The notes beneath the pieces were generated by a model that worked only from the letters and a program-made list of their open reading frames with translations, did no database searches and had not been told where the DNA came from. Of a DNA stretch of 64,000 nucleotides, positions 48,601 through 59,817 are shown in pieces (position 1 is the first letter of the stretch; each line of letters opens with the position of its first letter). The DNA is from Balaenoptera acutorostrata (Eukaryota > Chordata > Mammalia > Artiodactyla > Balaenopteridae): positions 23,395,268-23,459,267 of the forward strand of contig NC_080074.1 of assembly GCF_949987535.1 (NCBI RefSeq). The letters are read 5' to 3'. A program made the position numbers and the translations under genes.

Positions 48601-50309
48601 AACACCCATTTATGATAAAAACTCTCCAGAAAGTGGGCATAGAGGGAACCTACCTCAACATAATAAAGGCCATATACGACAAACGCACAGCCAACATCAT
48701 TCTCAATGGTGAAAAACTGAAAGCATTTCCTCTAAGATCAGGAACAAGACAAGGATGTCCACTCTCACCACTATTATTCAACATAGTTTTGGAAGTCCTA
48801 GCCATGGCAATCAGAGAAGAAAAAGAAATAAAGGAATACAAATTGGAAAAGAAGAAGTAAAACTGTCACTGTTTGCAGATGACATGATACTATACATAGA
48901 GAATCCTAAAGATGCCACCAGAAAACTACTAGAGCTAATCAATGAATTTGGTATTGTTGCAGAATACAAAATTAATGCACAGAAACCTCTTGCATTCCTA
49001 TACACTAATGATGAAAAATCTGAAAGAGAAATTAAGCACTCTCATTTACCACTGCAGCAAAAAGACTAAAATACCTAGGAATAAACCTACCTAGGGAGAA
49101 AAAAGACCTGTATGCAGAAAACTGTAAGACACTGATGAAAGAAATTAAAGATGATACAAACAGATGGAGAGATATACCATGTTCTTGGACTGGAAGCATC
49201 AGTATTGTGAAAATGACTATACTACCCAAAGCAATCTACAGATTCAATGCAAGCCCTCTCAAACTACCAACGGCATTTTTTACAGAACTAGAACAAAAAA
49301 TCTTAAAATTTGTATAGAGACACAAAAGACCCCGAACAGCCAAAGCAGTCTTGAGGGGAAAAAAACGGAGCTGGAGGAATCAGACTCCCTGACTTCAGAC
49401 TATACTACAAAGCTACAGTAATCAAGGCAATATGGTACTGGCACAAAAACAGAAACGTAGATCAATGGAACAAGATAGAAAGCCCAGAGATAAACCCACG
49501 CACCTATGGTCAACTAATCTATGACAAAGGAGGCAAGGATATACAATGGAGAAAAGACAGTCTCTTCAATAAGTGGTGCTGGGAAAACTGGGCAGCTACA
49601 TGTAAAAGAATGAAATTAGAACACTCCCTAACACCATACACAAAAATAAACTCAAAATGAATTAGAGACCTAAATGTAGGACTGGACACTATAAATCTCT
49701 TAGAGGAAAACATAGGAAGAACACTCTTTGACATAAATCACAGCAAGATCTTTTTTGACCCACCTCCTAGAGTAATGGAAATAAAAACAAAAATAAACAA
49801 ATGGCACCTAATGAAACTTAAAAGCTTTTGCAAAGCAAAGGAAGCTACAAACAAGATGAAAAGACAACCATAGCCAGGTCATGGAAGCAACCTAAATGCC
49901 CATCAAGAGATGAATGGATAAAGAAGATGTGGTACATATTTGCAATGGAATATTATTCAGCCCTAATAAGGAACAAAAATGGGTTATTTGTAGAGACGTG
50001 GATGAATCTAGATACTGTCATACAGAGTGAAGTAAGTCAGAAGGAGAAAAACAATATCATATATTAACACATATATGTGGAACCTAGAAAAATGGTCCAG
50101 ATTAACCGGTTTGCAGGGCAGAAATTGAGACACAGATGTAGAGAACAAACGTATGGACACCAAGGTGGGAAGCGGCAGGGGTGGTGGTGGTGGTGTGATG
50201 AATTGGGAGATTGGGATTGACATGTATACACTAATATGTAGAAAATGGATAATTAATAAGAACCTGCTGTATAAATAAATAAATAAAATTCAAAAGTTCA
50301 AAAAAAAGA
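42655..50309 (+). mobile_element. LINE-1 (L1-D), near full length but broken, hosting a nested L1
   Basis: 5' end TTCAAGATGGCAGAGTAGAA, 5' UTR of the same type as the copy at 1641, ORF1 from about 43515 (frameshifted at once and with an in-frame TAA near 43608), ORF2 from about 44493 with endonuclease sequence (LNVNGLNVPTKRHRF, QETHFRP). ORF2 is interrupted at 44824-47111 by another L1, then resumes with RT ([27 protein letters not shown] near 48870). A segment of about 0.5 kb is missing at about 49868. It ends at an A-rich tail near 50300. Flanking copies of AGAAAAATTTCAG lie at 42642-42654 and 50310-50322. Confidence 0.93.
44824..47111 (+). mobile_element. Nested LINE-1 fragment (L1-E): 5' UTR and part of ORF1, no poly(A)
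   Basis: A second L1 subfamily 5' end (GGAGATGGCGGAAGAGTAAG) begins inside ORF2 of the host L1. It has a long, partly CpG-rich 5' UTR (44824-46785), an ORF1 start at 46786 (MRRQKNTQQMKEQG) with a frameshift near 46925, and stops in ORF1 at GAAGAGCAGA without 3' UTR or tail. Host sequence ATAAATATATATGCACCCAA(CA) is present on both sides (44802-44823 and 47112-47133). Confidence 0.9.
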
Positions 50310-50381
50310 AGAAAAATTTCAGCACTTAAAAATATAAATTCAACTATCTGAAAATTCATTAACGAAAAATATTAGTTTCTG

Positions 50382-50500
50382 GGCAATTCCCTGGTGGTCC
50401 AGTGCTTAGGACTCGGCGCTTTCACTGCCGGGGCCCAGGTTCAATCCCTGGTCAGGGAACTAAGACTCGCAAGCCACACAGCACAGCCAAAAAAAAAATA
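50382..50500 (+). mobile_element. Short CHR-related SINE
   Basis: AATTCCCTGGTGGTCCAGTG to CACACAGCACAGCC plus A run, about 115 bp. Confidence 0.85.
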
Positions 50501-52179
50501 ATTTAATTTCTATCAGTGCCAAATAAATGAGGCACTCATCTTGTTTGGTGCTATTCTACTCATTATTTTAACGATTCACAAATCTATCAGTAATTTGGTA
50601 GCCATCCTGAGCAGGACTTTCTTGAAGGAACCCTCAAATCTGGAATGTCACTAGGTTCATTGTCATGATTTTGTTTTCAAGACAGATAGCTTTGGAGGCA
50701 AATATAGAATGGAAAACTTTGGATCTGTTTCCCAACAGTAGAAAATGTAAAATTAATCACTTCAATAATAGATATGGTCTCTTACGGGTGAGTCATCTTC
50801 AGCTTTCTGTGGAATTTCCCTGCTTTAATACTATTTAAAGTCTAACCTGTTGTGCAGTCAATAAAATCAGTGAAGAATTGTTTATCCATGATTAAAAGTT
50901 GATTGCATTATTTTCAGAATATTAATGATGTCTAAAAAAGTAGCTTTAACCTTGGTTGATACAGCCTCCTGGTGTTGAGATCATGGGTCTTGAAATGATA
51001 GACACTGCCCCTAGCATGAATTATCCTCCATCTTCAAATCTTGCATATGCTGCGTTCCACAAAGAAACCTAGCTGACTTGTACATCAAATCACAGTATAT
51101 TAGGTAGGAATTGTATCTTATGTAGGAGACACACCCTCTAGGTTTTCATTCAGTATAGCCAACGTTTAAGTGACTGTTGCATGCATGGCACTTTTATAGA
51201 GTCTATAACACCACACATGAAAACCTTGGAATAGTTGCTTTCTAGGAAATTCAAGTCACCAAAGATTCATAAACAGTATCAATGTGAGGTGAACATCTCA
51301 TGCACCTCCTATGACCACTTCGGAGGATGTTAAGTCAGGGCTGCCTTGCAAAAGAGAAAATGATTCAGTAGATAATATCTGAGGTGAGAGCTGTTAAGAG
51401 TAGCTAGCCTACTAAGGTACATCATTGTTTGATATATCAAGAGGCACAGCATTCAGTTGTGAACTCCAGATTCCTCAAAGTTTGCAATCAGTTTCTTATC
51501 CACATGGTATCTGGGATTTTTAACAATTATTGATTTATCATGTAAATGATAAAAATTGTATAAACAATATGATTATATAATTTGTTGAAGAAACAGTATG
51601 TAACTCCTAATTTAGCAGCAAGACTGACTGCCATGCACCAAACTTGATCAATATTGTGGACACTTTCCCCAAAATGGTATCAAAACATTTCATGAAGCTT
51701 TCACACAATGGAGATTTGGTTAAGCTGTTAAGTTTTCCAGCTTTGTTGTACATGACACCAGATAATTTAGCAAAAATCTGGCTTTCTTAAGAGTTTCTTA
51801 GAGACAAGTTGAATTTTATTTGATCCCTCTGGAAACTAATTATGTCCTAGTGTTAAGACATAATTCAATTAAACAACTAATCACATATACTCATCCCACT
51901 GGGTTCTGCTTTGTGAAATTAACATTTTCTTAAAGCCAAATGTGAAAAAACAATGTTCAAATATCCTTATTAGAATCTTTATTTTCAGCATGAATAAATT
52001 TTAAAATACAAAATGGGAATTCACATTTTAAGTGGGCATCTTAATTGAATCTTGAGGATGAAATGGTTTTACCTCTCAGAAATAGCTTTGAAAGTTCTCT
52101 AACTACAAATAGCAAGCAATTCTTGACAGCTTGAACACAGCATACTTTATGTCAATACCCACAAATGAAACCTATTGCT
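50501..52179. other. Intergenic, no recognised feature
   Basis: AT-rich sequence between IKBIP and SLC25A3, possibly containing very old repeats (for example 50930-51540) that I cannot name. No exon-like frame. Confidence 0.5.
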
Positions 52180-52785
52180 TCTCTTGAAAAATAAAACTTG
52201 AATCCTGGCTGGCAGTGGAAATCTCTCATGGTGAAGGCTGGCTGAACTGCATACCCTAAAGTTTTTAAATCCACAGTCCACCTCTGCGTTGGCCCAATAT
52301 ACATACATATCAAATCCCACAGGCTCTTACAATGTGACTGACCCTCCTCCCAGTAGGAGGTGGAGTCTGTGTTCCTTTTCCACGAAGCTGGGAATTGATC
52401 TTCTGGGACTTCTGGTGACCAAGAGTATAGTGGAAGTGATGCTAGGACTTCCAAGGCTAAGTCCTATAAAAGATCCAGCTTCTGCCTGGCTCCACTTCAG
52501 AGCCCTGAAATAAGTCCAGTTGCCCTAAAGCCACCATGCTGTGGATTTTGAGGAAAGACTGAGCCACTAACAGGGAGATGCTCAAAGAATCTCCCTCTAG
52601 CCGGATGTGAAAAAGTCTTTGGAGATGACCCCAGAGCTACCATCTGATCGTAACTTCATGAGACACAGAAGCAGGAGAGTCCAACAAATGCTCCTGAATT
52701 TCTGACCCACAGAAAGCTTGAGATGCTATCATCTCATGCCATTACATTTCAGATGATTTGTTACACAGCAGTAACTAATGCACAC
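52180..52785 (+). mobile_element. Diverged MaLR-type LTR
   Basis: The right end TTTGTTACACAGCAGTAACTAATGCA and preceding TTTCTGACCCACAGAAAGC are typical of MLT1-like LTRs; the left part is too diverged to place. Confidence 0.55.
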
Positions 52786-53849
52786 TGATGACACCAACTG
52801 CCACAGCCATCATTTGCTTGGGCTCAGACCGCAGCTCTACCTTTTGACAATTTGGCCCAAATTTACACCCATAACCCCTCCTTTTTCTCTGCAACACAGG
52901 TAAAATAAGGCTGGAACCTTAAACAAGACCAGATGATGATGATAGAGAGAAGTTAACATGCAATGAGATACACCTGGTTTCTAAATTAGTTCACTGACCT
53001 TGTAACATGGGTTTGAATGAAAACATTTCTCTTCCTGTTTAGACTCCTTCAAAGTTTTTTTCCTGAGGTCCCATCTGCATACTTTACACAGGGACTGTCA
53101 ACTCAATCCAGATATTATACCCAAAGGCCTCAAGGTAAAATGTAATCAGACTTGAACAAATAAACTATATTACAGATTGGGCTTTTATACTTCCTAACCA
53201 AAATACAAGGGAAAACTAAACAGTGGCTTACTTTCTAGCTTTTAAAACATCAGTTTGGGCTTAAACCAAATTCCAGATGCTTGAATATGCCAAAGTGCCG
53301 CCGTCCCAGGGGCATTCACCTACTCCAGGTGTCAAGCAGGTACCTTTCTTAAAAACAAAACTGGAAATAGTTCATGGTAATTTTTTTTGTAATTTAGAAA
53401 GTCAGATCTGGGTGAGAATTAAGTTACCTGAAATAGTTTTTAGCTATCAAATGTTTTGGTCCTTTTAAAAAACTACCATTCTAAGAAACAGCCTAATTTA
53501 GACTACCTTCTTTTACAAATAAGGATTAGCACACTGATTAGGATTTTTAAAAGTATAGTTAAGTGTTGCAAAAATTTGATTATATACTGAAATGTACTTG
53601 TCAAAATAAACCACAAATGAATATTTATCCATATTCAAACTGAACAATTGTTTTTAAAAATTTAGGGCATGGTTCCTGAAAATGTAAGAACTCTCTTGAG
53701 TGACAAATATGACAATTTATGAGTAGGGATCATAGCATTCAACCAACAGTGAATTTTTTTCCTTGAGGTTTTAATGTGTGCATAATTCTTTCCATTTTAG
53801 GGTTAATTCTTTAAAAACTAGTTTTAAAAATAATTATCAAGTCACAGAC
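52786..53849. other. Intergenic sequence downstream of SLC25A3
   Basis: AT-rich, non-coding. It may hold longer SLC25A3 3' UTR ends if the AATAAA at 53868-53873 is bypassed, but no strong second signal was seen. Confidence 0.5.
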
Positions 53850-54189
53850 AAATCATGAACAGTTGGGTTTATTTCAACAGTAAGTTTGAAACTCTTGCTT
53901 CTTGCAAGAGCACTACAGTAATTATATTAGGAACAGACAATTTCCTACACTGTCAAATATATAAAAGTTCCTTCTGCATTTTCCTCAACACTGATCAACA
54001 AGCAGATTCAGTCCACATTTGCTTTCATCTACTGAGTGTACCCAAGCTTCTTCTTCAGAGATTCTGGCATCTCAGGTGGAGGAGGGCGAGGGAGCCTGAA
54101 GTAGACCTTCACGGAGTCATAGATGAACCACTGCAGTGCAGTCAGAGTGCCGATCATGATGATACGGGCAAACAGTCCCTTCCATACAC
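53850..54189 (-). CDS. SLC25A3: SLC25A3 exon 8: C-terminus and 3' UTR
   Basis: SLC25A3 imports inorganic phosphate (with a proton or in exchange for hydroxide) across the inner mitochondrial membrane. This exon encodes transmembrane helix 6 and the tail: [20 protein letters not shown] to [12 protein letters not shown], stop TAG at 54031-54029. The acceptor is TTTTATCCAG. CDS part is 54029-54189. AATAAA (minus) lies at 53873-53868, so the transcript should end near 53850. The last residues differ from human only at one position as I recall (YTQ for LTQ). Confidence 0.95.
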
Positions 54190-54270
54190 CTGGATAAAAT
54201 ATGAAATGTGAGTGAAAAATATACTCCAAAATGTTATTCTTTCTTTAGATGGGAGAAAAAAAAATCTTAC

Positions 54271-54381
54271 CTCTAAATCCAAGTCTCCGGAGGACCAGAG
54301 ACGCACTGCTACCCTTCTCTTTATTCAACACAGACACCACAGAATCAGCAGGGTGAGAAACAATGGCACAGAAGACTCCAG
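54271..54381 (-). CDS. SLC25A3: SLC25A3 exon 7: third carrier repeat
   Basis: This 111-nt exon reads GVFCAIVSHPADSVVSVLNK through ASLVLRRLGFRG. It holds the third mitochondrial-carrier signature, here the degenerate PADSVVS form that is normal for this protein. Acceptor GTGCAG, donor GTAAGA; both codons split with neighbours are restored on joining (A at the start, G at the end). Confidence 0.95.
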
Positions 54382-54848
54382 CTGCACAAAGTCAAGATAA
54401 ACGATCCAATATGGGGTCAGTTAAAAAAAATTTTCACATCACAGCCAACAACCTTTTCATAAGTAATAAAATTTTCTTGTGTTTAAAAAAATATTTTAGA
54501 GTGAGACTGACAAGTTATGAAGCAGTCTACCCTATGTAAAACAGAACAATCCCTCAAGTTTTATTGAGATTTTAACACTTTCTCTTGTATTAAAGACTTG
54601 TTACTGGAAAAACAACAGAAAAAGGCACAGCAGTGAAGTCAATACATTCCCGAGCTTAATTATGACATGCAAACCACAAGACAATTATTTTAGGAACGAA
54701 TTAGCAAGTATTTGTGAATCCTGAAGAGTATATAAAACGCAATGGAAAGATAAAACTTCTTTGGAATATTTTTCCCTCACAAAAGAGGCCAATACTGGAA
54801 ATGATTATTCTTAATTTCACAGACAAGCATGTTCTAAATAATTCATAC

Positions 54849-55021
54849 CTATGTAACCTGCCACAAATGTGACAACCAGCTGCTCTGGCTTTGAACATTC
54901 ACTTCGGGGCTTGGGAACCACAAACTTGTACAATGCTTCAACAGTACGTTCAAAGCAGGCGAACTTCATCATGGTGTATGGTATCTGTCTCATCCAGAGA
55001 GGAGCAACCCCCTTGTAGAAT
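54849..55021 (-). CDS. SLC25A3: SLC25A3 exon 6
   Basis: This 173-nt exon encodes FYKGVAPLWMRQIPYTMMKF onward to QLVVTFVAGYI, covering the end of repeat 2 (transmembrane helix 4) and the start of helix 5. Acceptor TTTCCTAG, donor GTATGA. The intron upstream of it carries the H/ACA snoRNA, 70 nt from this acceptor. Confidence 0.95.
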
Positions 55022-55091
55022 CTAGGAAATCAGAAGACTTATTTTACTCAGTTGCATATATTCATCTAGCAGACTTTTTCATTATTAACAG

Positions 55092-55345
55092 AAGTGTCCG
55101 CACACCAGTCAAGTCCTGATAGTAACAAAATGGCAGCACCACTGCATGTCATTTCTATCAGAACCTAAGACTAACATGCAGGTATATTTATCTCACATGC
55201 CAATGACTCAAGCACCTTTGACTATACAACCAAAAAAGTTGCTGGATGTTTCTTTGACTGGAACTACAAGAAACAGTAAGTTTACAAGTAGAACTCAGCT
55301 CAAGATTGGCATCCACAAAGGTGGATCTAAGGAAGCATGTGTGGC
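55092..55345 (-). ncRNA. SNORA53: H/ACA box snoRNA, SNORA53-like, in an SLC25A3 intron
   Basis: Found by folding the minus strand by eye. The 5' domain is closed by CACATGC (55341-55335) pairing with GCATGTG, contains sub-hairpins such as ATCCAC-CTTT-GTGGAT, and is followed by an H box AGATAA. The 3' domain has an outer stem GCATGTTAGTC with GACTGGTGTGC (55110-55100), an internal pocket, an upper stem CTGATAG/CTATCAG and inner pairs GCAG/CTGC. ACA sits at 55097-55095, exactly three bases from the 3' end. Length 254 nt and host gene fit human SNORA53, which is about 250 nt and intronic in SLC25A3. The name rests on position, size and structure, since I could not align sequences. Confidence 0.85.
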
Positions 55346-55667
55346 CTGACTATATGCAAATTCTTAACTGTGAACATAGATGACAAGAATTCTAACAAGG
55401 GCACTCCCCAACCCCCAAGTTAAGAGTTAATATTTAGGTCAAATATCAAGTCATTTGTAGACTGACAAATGATTCTAACTTTAGGGGGAAAAAAACCCCT
55501 TAATTCAGGGTTCAAGCCATGTATCAACTTATCCTTGCCCCTAGAGTTTATGTTCTATGTGAGGGGGAAAGAGATGTGAAAAAGAGAAAGTCTGGCAAGT
55601 TTAATGCTAACAAATGCGGTTTTCTCAAATGAGTATTTTTATACTATATATTTAGGCAAATACTTAC

Positions 55668-55849
55668 GCCTTTAAGCCTTCTTCCTTATACATTTTGGGA
55701 GCTGCATCCCTCAAAGTGTTAGCATATCCTGGTTGGGTTTGAATTCGAACCTTAGCAGCTTCCATAGGAGCCAGAGCAATGTCAGCAAAGAATTCAGCAC
55801 TGGCAGAGGCAGCCAAATATAGTGATGTGCGCCAGAGATAGGCATTCTC
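55668..55849 (-). CDS. SLC25A3: SLC25A3 exon 5: second carrier repeat
   Basis: Acceptor CATGTAG, donor GTAAGT, 182 nt. It encodes ENAYLWRTSLYLAASASAEF to MYKEEGLKA. The second carrier signature is visible as PMEAAKVR after transmembrane helix 3. The split alanine (GC/A) joins exon 6 in frame. Confidence 0.95.
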
Positions 55850-56216
55850 CTACATGAAAAACATGAGGAGAAACAAGAACTGCTGCTGCACTGGCTGTTC
55901 TCAATTTAAGAGACAGTTCTAGGAAACAGTTAAATTTCAGACATTTTAAGTGTTTATCACAGAGTCCACAGATAACACACATGAGACTGAGTATCTCTCA
56001 TAACCTCGTCAACCATAGTACACTGAATATTTTCTGAATGTCTAGGTGCCAAGCACAGTTGACCCTTGAACTCACACAGGAATACTACAGTCCTTCTCTT
56101 TAAAAAACTCAAATCCAACTTATTTGGAAAGCAGCATAGCAATAATAAAAAGAGCACTGAAATCTAATGAAATAGTTTCTTTTTCTTATCCTGTTTATGT
56201 TAAAACAGCCTTATGA

Positions 56217-56268
56217 CACAACATTGTAAAGCAATCATACTCCAATAAAGATGTTAAAAAAAACACAA
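56217..56268 (+). mobile_element. 52-bp extremely truncated LINE-1 insertion
   Basis: ATTGTAAAGCAATCATACTC, CAATAAAGATGTT and an A run form an L1 3' tip. It is flanked by a perfect 15-bp duplication AAAACAGCCTTATGA (56202-56216, 56269-56283). It lies in the SLC25A3 intron between exons 4 and 5, antisense to the gene. Confidence 0.88.
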
Positions 56269-56403
56269 AAAACAGCCTTATGATTTGAAACATACTGTTC
56301 ACCCTTTCTGAGACTATTTCCTCAGTTCTAAACCAAGGTGAGTCAAACAAAATCTAAGATCCTTTTTGGTCTTATACTTTAAGTTGAAAACTGAGAACTT
56401 TTT

Positions 56404-56561
56404 TTTCCTTTTTCTTCTTTTTTAAATATTTATTTATTTGGCTGCGCCGGGTCTTAGTTTCGGCATGTGGGATCTAGTTCCCTGACCAGGGATCAAACCT
56501 GGGCCCCTTGCATTGGGAGCGTGGAGTCTTAGCCACTGGACTACCAGGGAAGTCCCTAAAA
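56404..56561 (-). mobile_element. Short CHR-related SINE in SLC25A3 intron
   Basis: T-rich start, TTGGCTGCGCCGGGTCTTAG to ACTACCAGGGAAGTCCC. It ends 38 bp from the donor of SLC25A3 exon 4 (exon end 56599) and is sense to the gene. Confidence 0.87.
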
Positions 56562-56598
56562 GCTGAGGACTTTTCAATTTCAAAGTTAAATTACACAC

Positions 56599-56778
56599 CT
56601 CTCCAAGCATGTTGCTATACAAAACTTTGAAGACTTCATAAAAGCCAAATTTGCAGAGCCCTTGCATAGAATAGCCAATGAAAGTCGGAGCCCATCCTTT
56701 GGCCAAACCACGAACACCATCTTCTTTGAGTGTAATTGAGAATCCATTAAATATGCCCTTGTACTTTTGTGGGTCCAC
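56599..56778 (-). CDS. SLC25A3: SLC25A3 exon 4
   Basis: Exactly 60 codons, VDPQKYKGIFNGFSITLKED to KVLYSNMLGE, between acceptor AATAAAG and donor GTGTGT. It encodes the matrix loop and transmembrane helix 2 of carrier repeat 1 (GWAPTFIGYSMQGLCKFGFY). A one-residue conservative change from human is seen at PTFIGY (human PTFLGY as recalled). Confidence 0.96.
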
Positions 56779-58016
56779 CTTTATTTAAAACAAGAAGAAA
56801 AAAAAAATTAAATGTACCAAAGAGATAATAACACTTCTCACAAACATTTAATTTTGTTATTATTAGTTTTTCCTTTTGGTTCTAATATAAACTTTAGTAA
56901 CTACACAAAAGGTGGGTAAATACAAGTTCACTGCATGATATCAGCTTAATGTCTACTATTATCTTTGTAAATGTAACTTTTCATACAGTAAGGTCTGGCT
57001 TTCTTTCAGTCAGACTTAAGTCTTGGAGGGTTAGTTAAGAGGATAAAATTCCTACAATACACGATAAAACTGACACAAGAGATTTTCCCACCACCCAACT
57101 CTTTTTACCACTTAAAAATTAGTCTTAAAGCTACTTCATAAACAATAGATAAGTCTATATCCTTGATATATGCTAGCCCATTAAGTGATTATAAAGTTTT
57201 GTGAACTTAAGACAATCAAATTAAATACAAGTTAAAAAGGTACATCGACATGAAAACCCTCTTTTGAGTTAAGAAATTAAATTCCCTTTAAGAGACATGC
57301 ATAATAAGTTTTAGCAAAGGTATAACTAATGGGGGTAAAAATCTTATCTATTTCTGCCAGTACTAGAAGGGCTGGTATACATCACCTTCCTCTCCCTGCT
57401 AATATTTCACCTTCCTTTCTCTTTTAGGTAAGTAGATCTCTAATCCTGTTTGGGACAAATAAATTTTTGATGTTTGATTATTTGTGTTTCAATCATCCTA
57501 ATTAAGACATTTTAATTGTAAAAGAAAACCTTTTATGTAAATAAATATGCAAGAAGCTATGCCTACAAATTTTAAACACTATACAGAGTTTTTTAATCTA
57601 CAGTGTTCTCTGCCTTGATCTTATCAATAAATAAGAGACATGAAGTTACACTGTATAATACACAAAGAATGACAGCCTACTCTGACCTGTAAGTGCTTGT
57701 AAAATGACTATTTGGAGCAAAAAAGAATCAATAGGCCTTGAAGAACTCTAGGCAGAATTCAGCCCAGCAGCAAAAACCACTTACAGGCAGAGTCTGAGAT
57801 CAACAATCTACCTTCACTCTTATTTTAAAAGAGGTATTTCTTGGATTTAAAACACTAATTAAAGTAAAAATCATGAGCTAAAGAAATTTGAGTTTGCTAC
57901 TAAAATTTCTGGCAGTCGTAATGTCTTCATTCTTCTCATTTGTGAAGTCCTTTAATATTACTTGGAATTAAGTCACACACAGAAGAGATGTTCAATGCTG
58001 TCATCTCAATACAAAC
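56779..58016. other. SLC25A3 intron between exons 3B and 4
   Basis: AT-rich intron of 1.24 kb with no repeat or RNA gene recognised. Confidence 0.6.
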
Positions 58017-58138
58017 CTGCATTCGGCATTTCACTAAATCCAGAGGAACAACAGCAGTGTGTGTGAGACCACAACTTAAGACCCCACCAAAGCCACACAG
58101 TGCGTAAAACTTCGCGGAGCCATATTCACAACTGTACT
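58017..58138 (-). CDS. SLC25A3: SLC25A3 exon 3B (ubiquitous isoform)
   Basis: This 122-nt exon reads [20 protein letters not shown] to [11 protein letters not shown] and includes transmembrane helix 1 and the first carrier signature PLDLVK. It is mutually exclusive with 3A 150 bp upstream; both have the same phase and end in CRMQ. With 3B the assembled protein is 361 residues, the known isoform B length. Acceptor CTACAG, donor GTTTGT. Confidence 0.96.
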
Positions 58139-58294
58139 CTGTAGTAAGACAAGACACACCATGCATTTTAATATAATACTCATGTTACTGGTTATCAACT
58201 TACCTCCTGGACAGTTAGGTTTTCACACAGCTTGTTAACAGGTAACACCCATGCTTCAACAATGTTTTATTTAGTCCAACATGCAAAAACAAAC

Positions 58295-58419
58295 CTGCAT
58301 TCTGCATTTAACCAGATCTAGAGGAACCAATGCTGTATGTGTTGTGCCACAACTAATAATTCCTCCAAGCCCACAGAGAAGAAAGAATCTGCCAGATCCA
58401 TAGTCACAGCTATACTGCT
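58295..58419 (-). CDS. SLC25A3: SLC25A3 exon 3A (heart/muscle isoform)
   Basis: This 125-nt exon reads [20 protein letters not shown] to [12 protein letters not shown], one codon longer than 3B, giving a 362-residue protein. Acceptor CAATCAAACAG, donor GTTTGT. In human, 3A is used in heart and skeletal muscle and has different phosphate affinity (family knowledge). Both exons are open with intact borders, so the tissue switch should be preserved. Confidence 0.95.
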
Positions 58420-59409
58420 CTGTTTGATTGAAAAAAAAAAAAAAAATCAAATAAATATTTCTTCAGAGATGACTAAGGCCATGGGAATGCAAGAGAACTA
58501 CGTTTCCCTGTGAAAAAGTATTATCACAACTGAACAGCTCTGGCCACCATTTACAAGTAAACACTATCCCCACTTATGGACCCCTATAGTGTAAAACTAG
58601 ATAAACATAAATTCCTGCAGTCAAATACATTTACTACACAAATGACCATAGATTTAACTGTCTAAATTGAAGGGCCGAATGACGATGTCAGGGTTTTTTC
58701 TCACACTAAAGACAGAAGAGAAACACATAATAATTTTTTTTTTTAAATCTTTACATTTTACAGGTACAAGGTAGATAACATATTCTGTACTCCCGCAATT
58801 CGGTTTTCAGGTTTCTCTGTAAATACACTCCACTGGGATTTAAAATATACACAATTAAAATAAAGTTGGGTCTAACCATCAAGAAACCCTAGAGATAAGA
58901 TCAAAGGGATTCCTATCAATTATTATATCCTTTCTATGGTCTCTCCGGGCCCACAAGTCAATCAGGCGCATTAAAACAAGAGTTACCCAGTTATCACACA
59001 TACCTTGTGTCAACTAATATTAGACTCCGGGAATACTAAAGGGAGAAAGCAATATTTTTAAAAAGAAAGTGAAAGCAAAATCAAAGAACTGATCTAGTCG
59101 TCTGACCAAGTTGGCTCACAGCAAAGATAAGGAGCTAGTCACGGCCTCTATGCCTCCACTCCCTCGAGGACGCGGAGGTCACGGAGGGAGCAGGGCCTAG
59201 ACCCTTCCACGCCCTTGAGGGAGAGCCAAGGATCCGACACCCGGCTTCGGGAGGAACGAGCTGACATCCTCGGACAAGCAACTGGGCGCCGTCCTGCGGT
59301 GTCGCGGGCAGGGCGCGTCCTTCCCTGTCCTCCGGGCCGAGCACGCCACGAAGGCCAAGGGGACCACGAGGGGACCTGACAACTGTATCGGGGCAGGGTG
59401 TGACCTCAC

Positions 59410-59570
59410 CTTCCACAGCGGCGGCTGCCAGCTTGCGGGAGCGGCGGGGTGGGCCCGGGGGCCCGGCGGGGTTGCTGCAGGGGCCCGCGAGACCATCTTG
59501 CACCAGCTGTAGGTGGGGCGCGTTGAAGGGGTTCGCCCGCGCCAAGTGCGCCACGGACGAGAACATCTTC
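59410..59570 (-). CDS. SLC25A3: SLC25A3 exon 2: start codon and mitochondrial presequence
   Basis: The ATG is at 59566-59564, four bases after the acceptor CTCCCTAG. It gives 52 codons, MFSSVAHLARANPFNAPHLQ to LAAAAVE, an Arg/Ala/Ser-rich presequence that is removed on import. The middle (GLAGPCSNPAGPPGPP) differs more from human than any other part, typical of cleaved presequences. Donor GTGAGG; the last base pairs with AG of either 3A or 3B to restore glutamate. Larger open frames over this exon are CpG-island read-through. Confidence 0.94.
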
Positions 59571-59817
59571 CTAGGGAGAGAGGAAGCGGCGGTCAGAGGA
59601 AAGGCAAAGGGGGCCGTTAGGCCGGCTAAACTCACCTGCACCCTGGGACCACCCCCGCACCGAGGCCTTGCCTCTTCCCGCCTCCGCGCCCTTGAGGAGG
59701 TCACCGCGGCCTCCCCAAAGGAGGAGGCCAACGGGGCCTACAGCCAAAGAAGCGCCTCACCGGGTCTCCGCGCTCCGCTCCCCGCACGCACTGCAGGGAA
59801 GGCCGAGCCACACTCAC

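Noticed and set aside
59135..59731. 198-codon frame running through SLC25A3 exon 2
   Set aside because: Only the part from MFSSVAH to VEG is coding; the remainder is CpG-island read-through across the splice sites.
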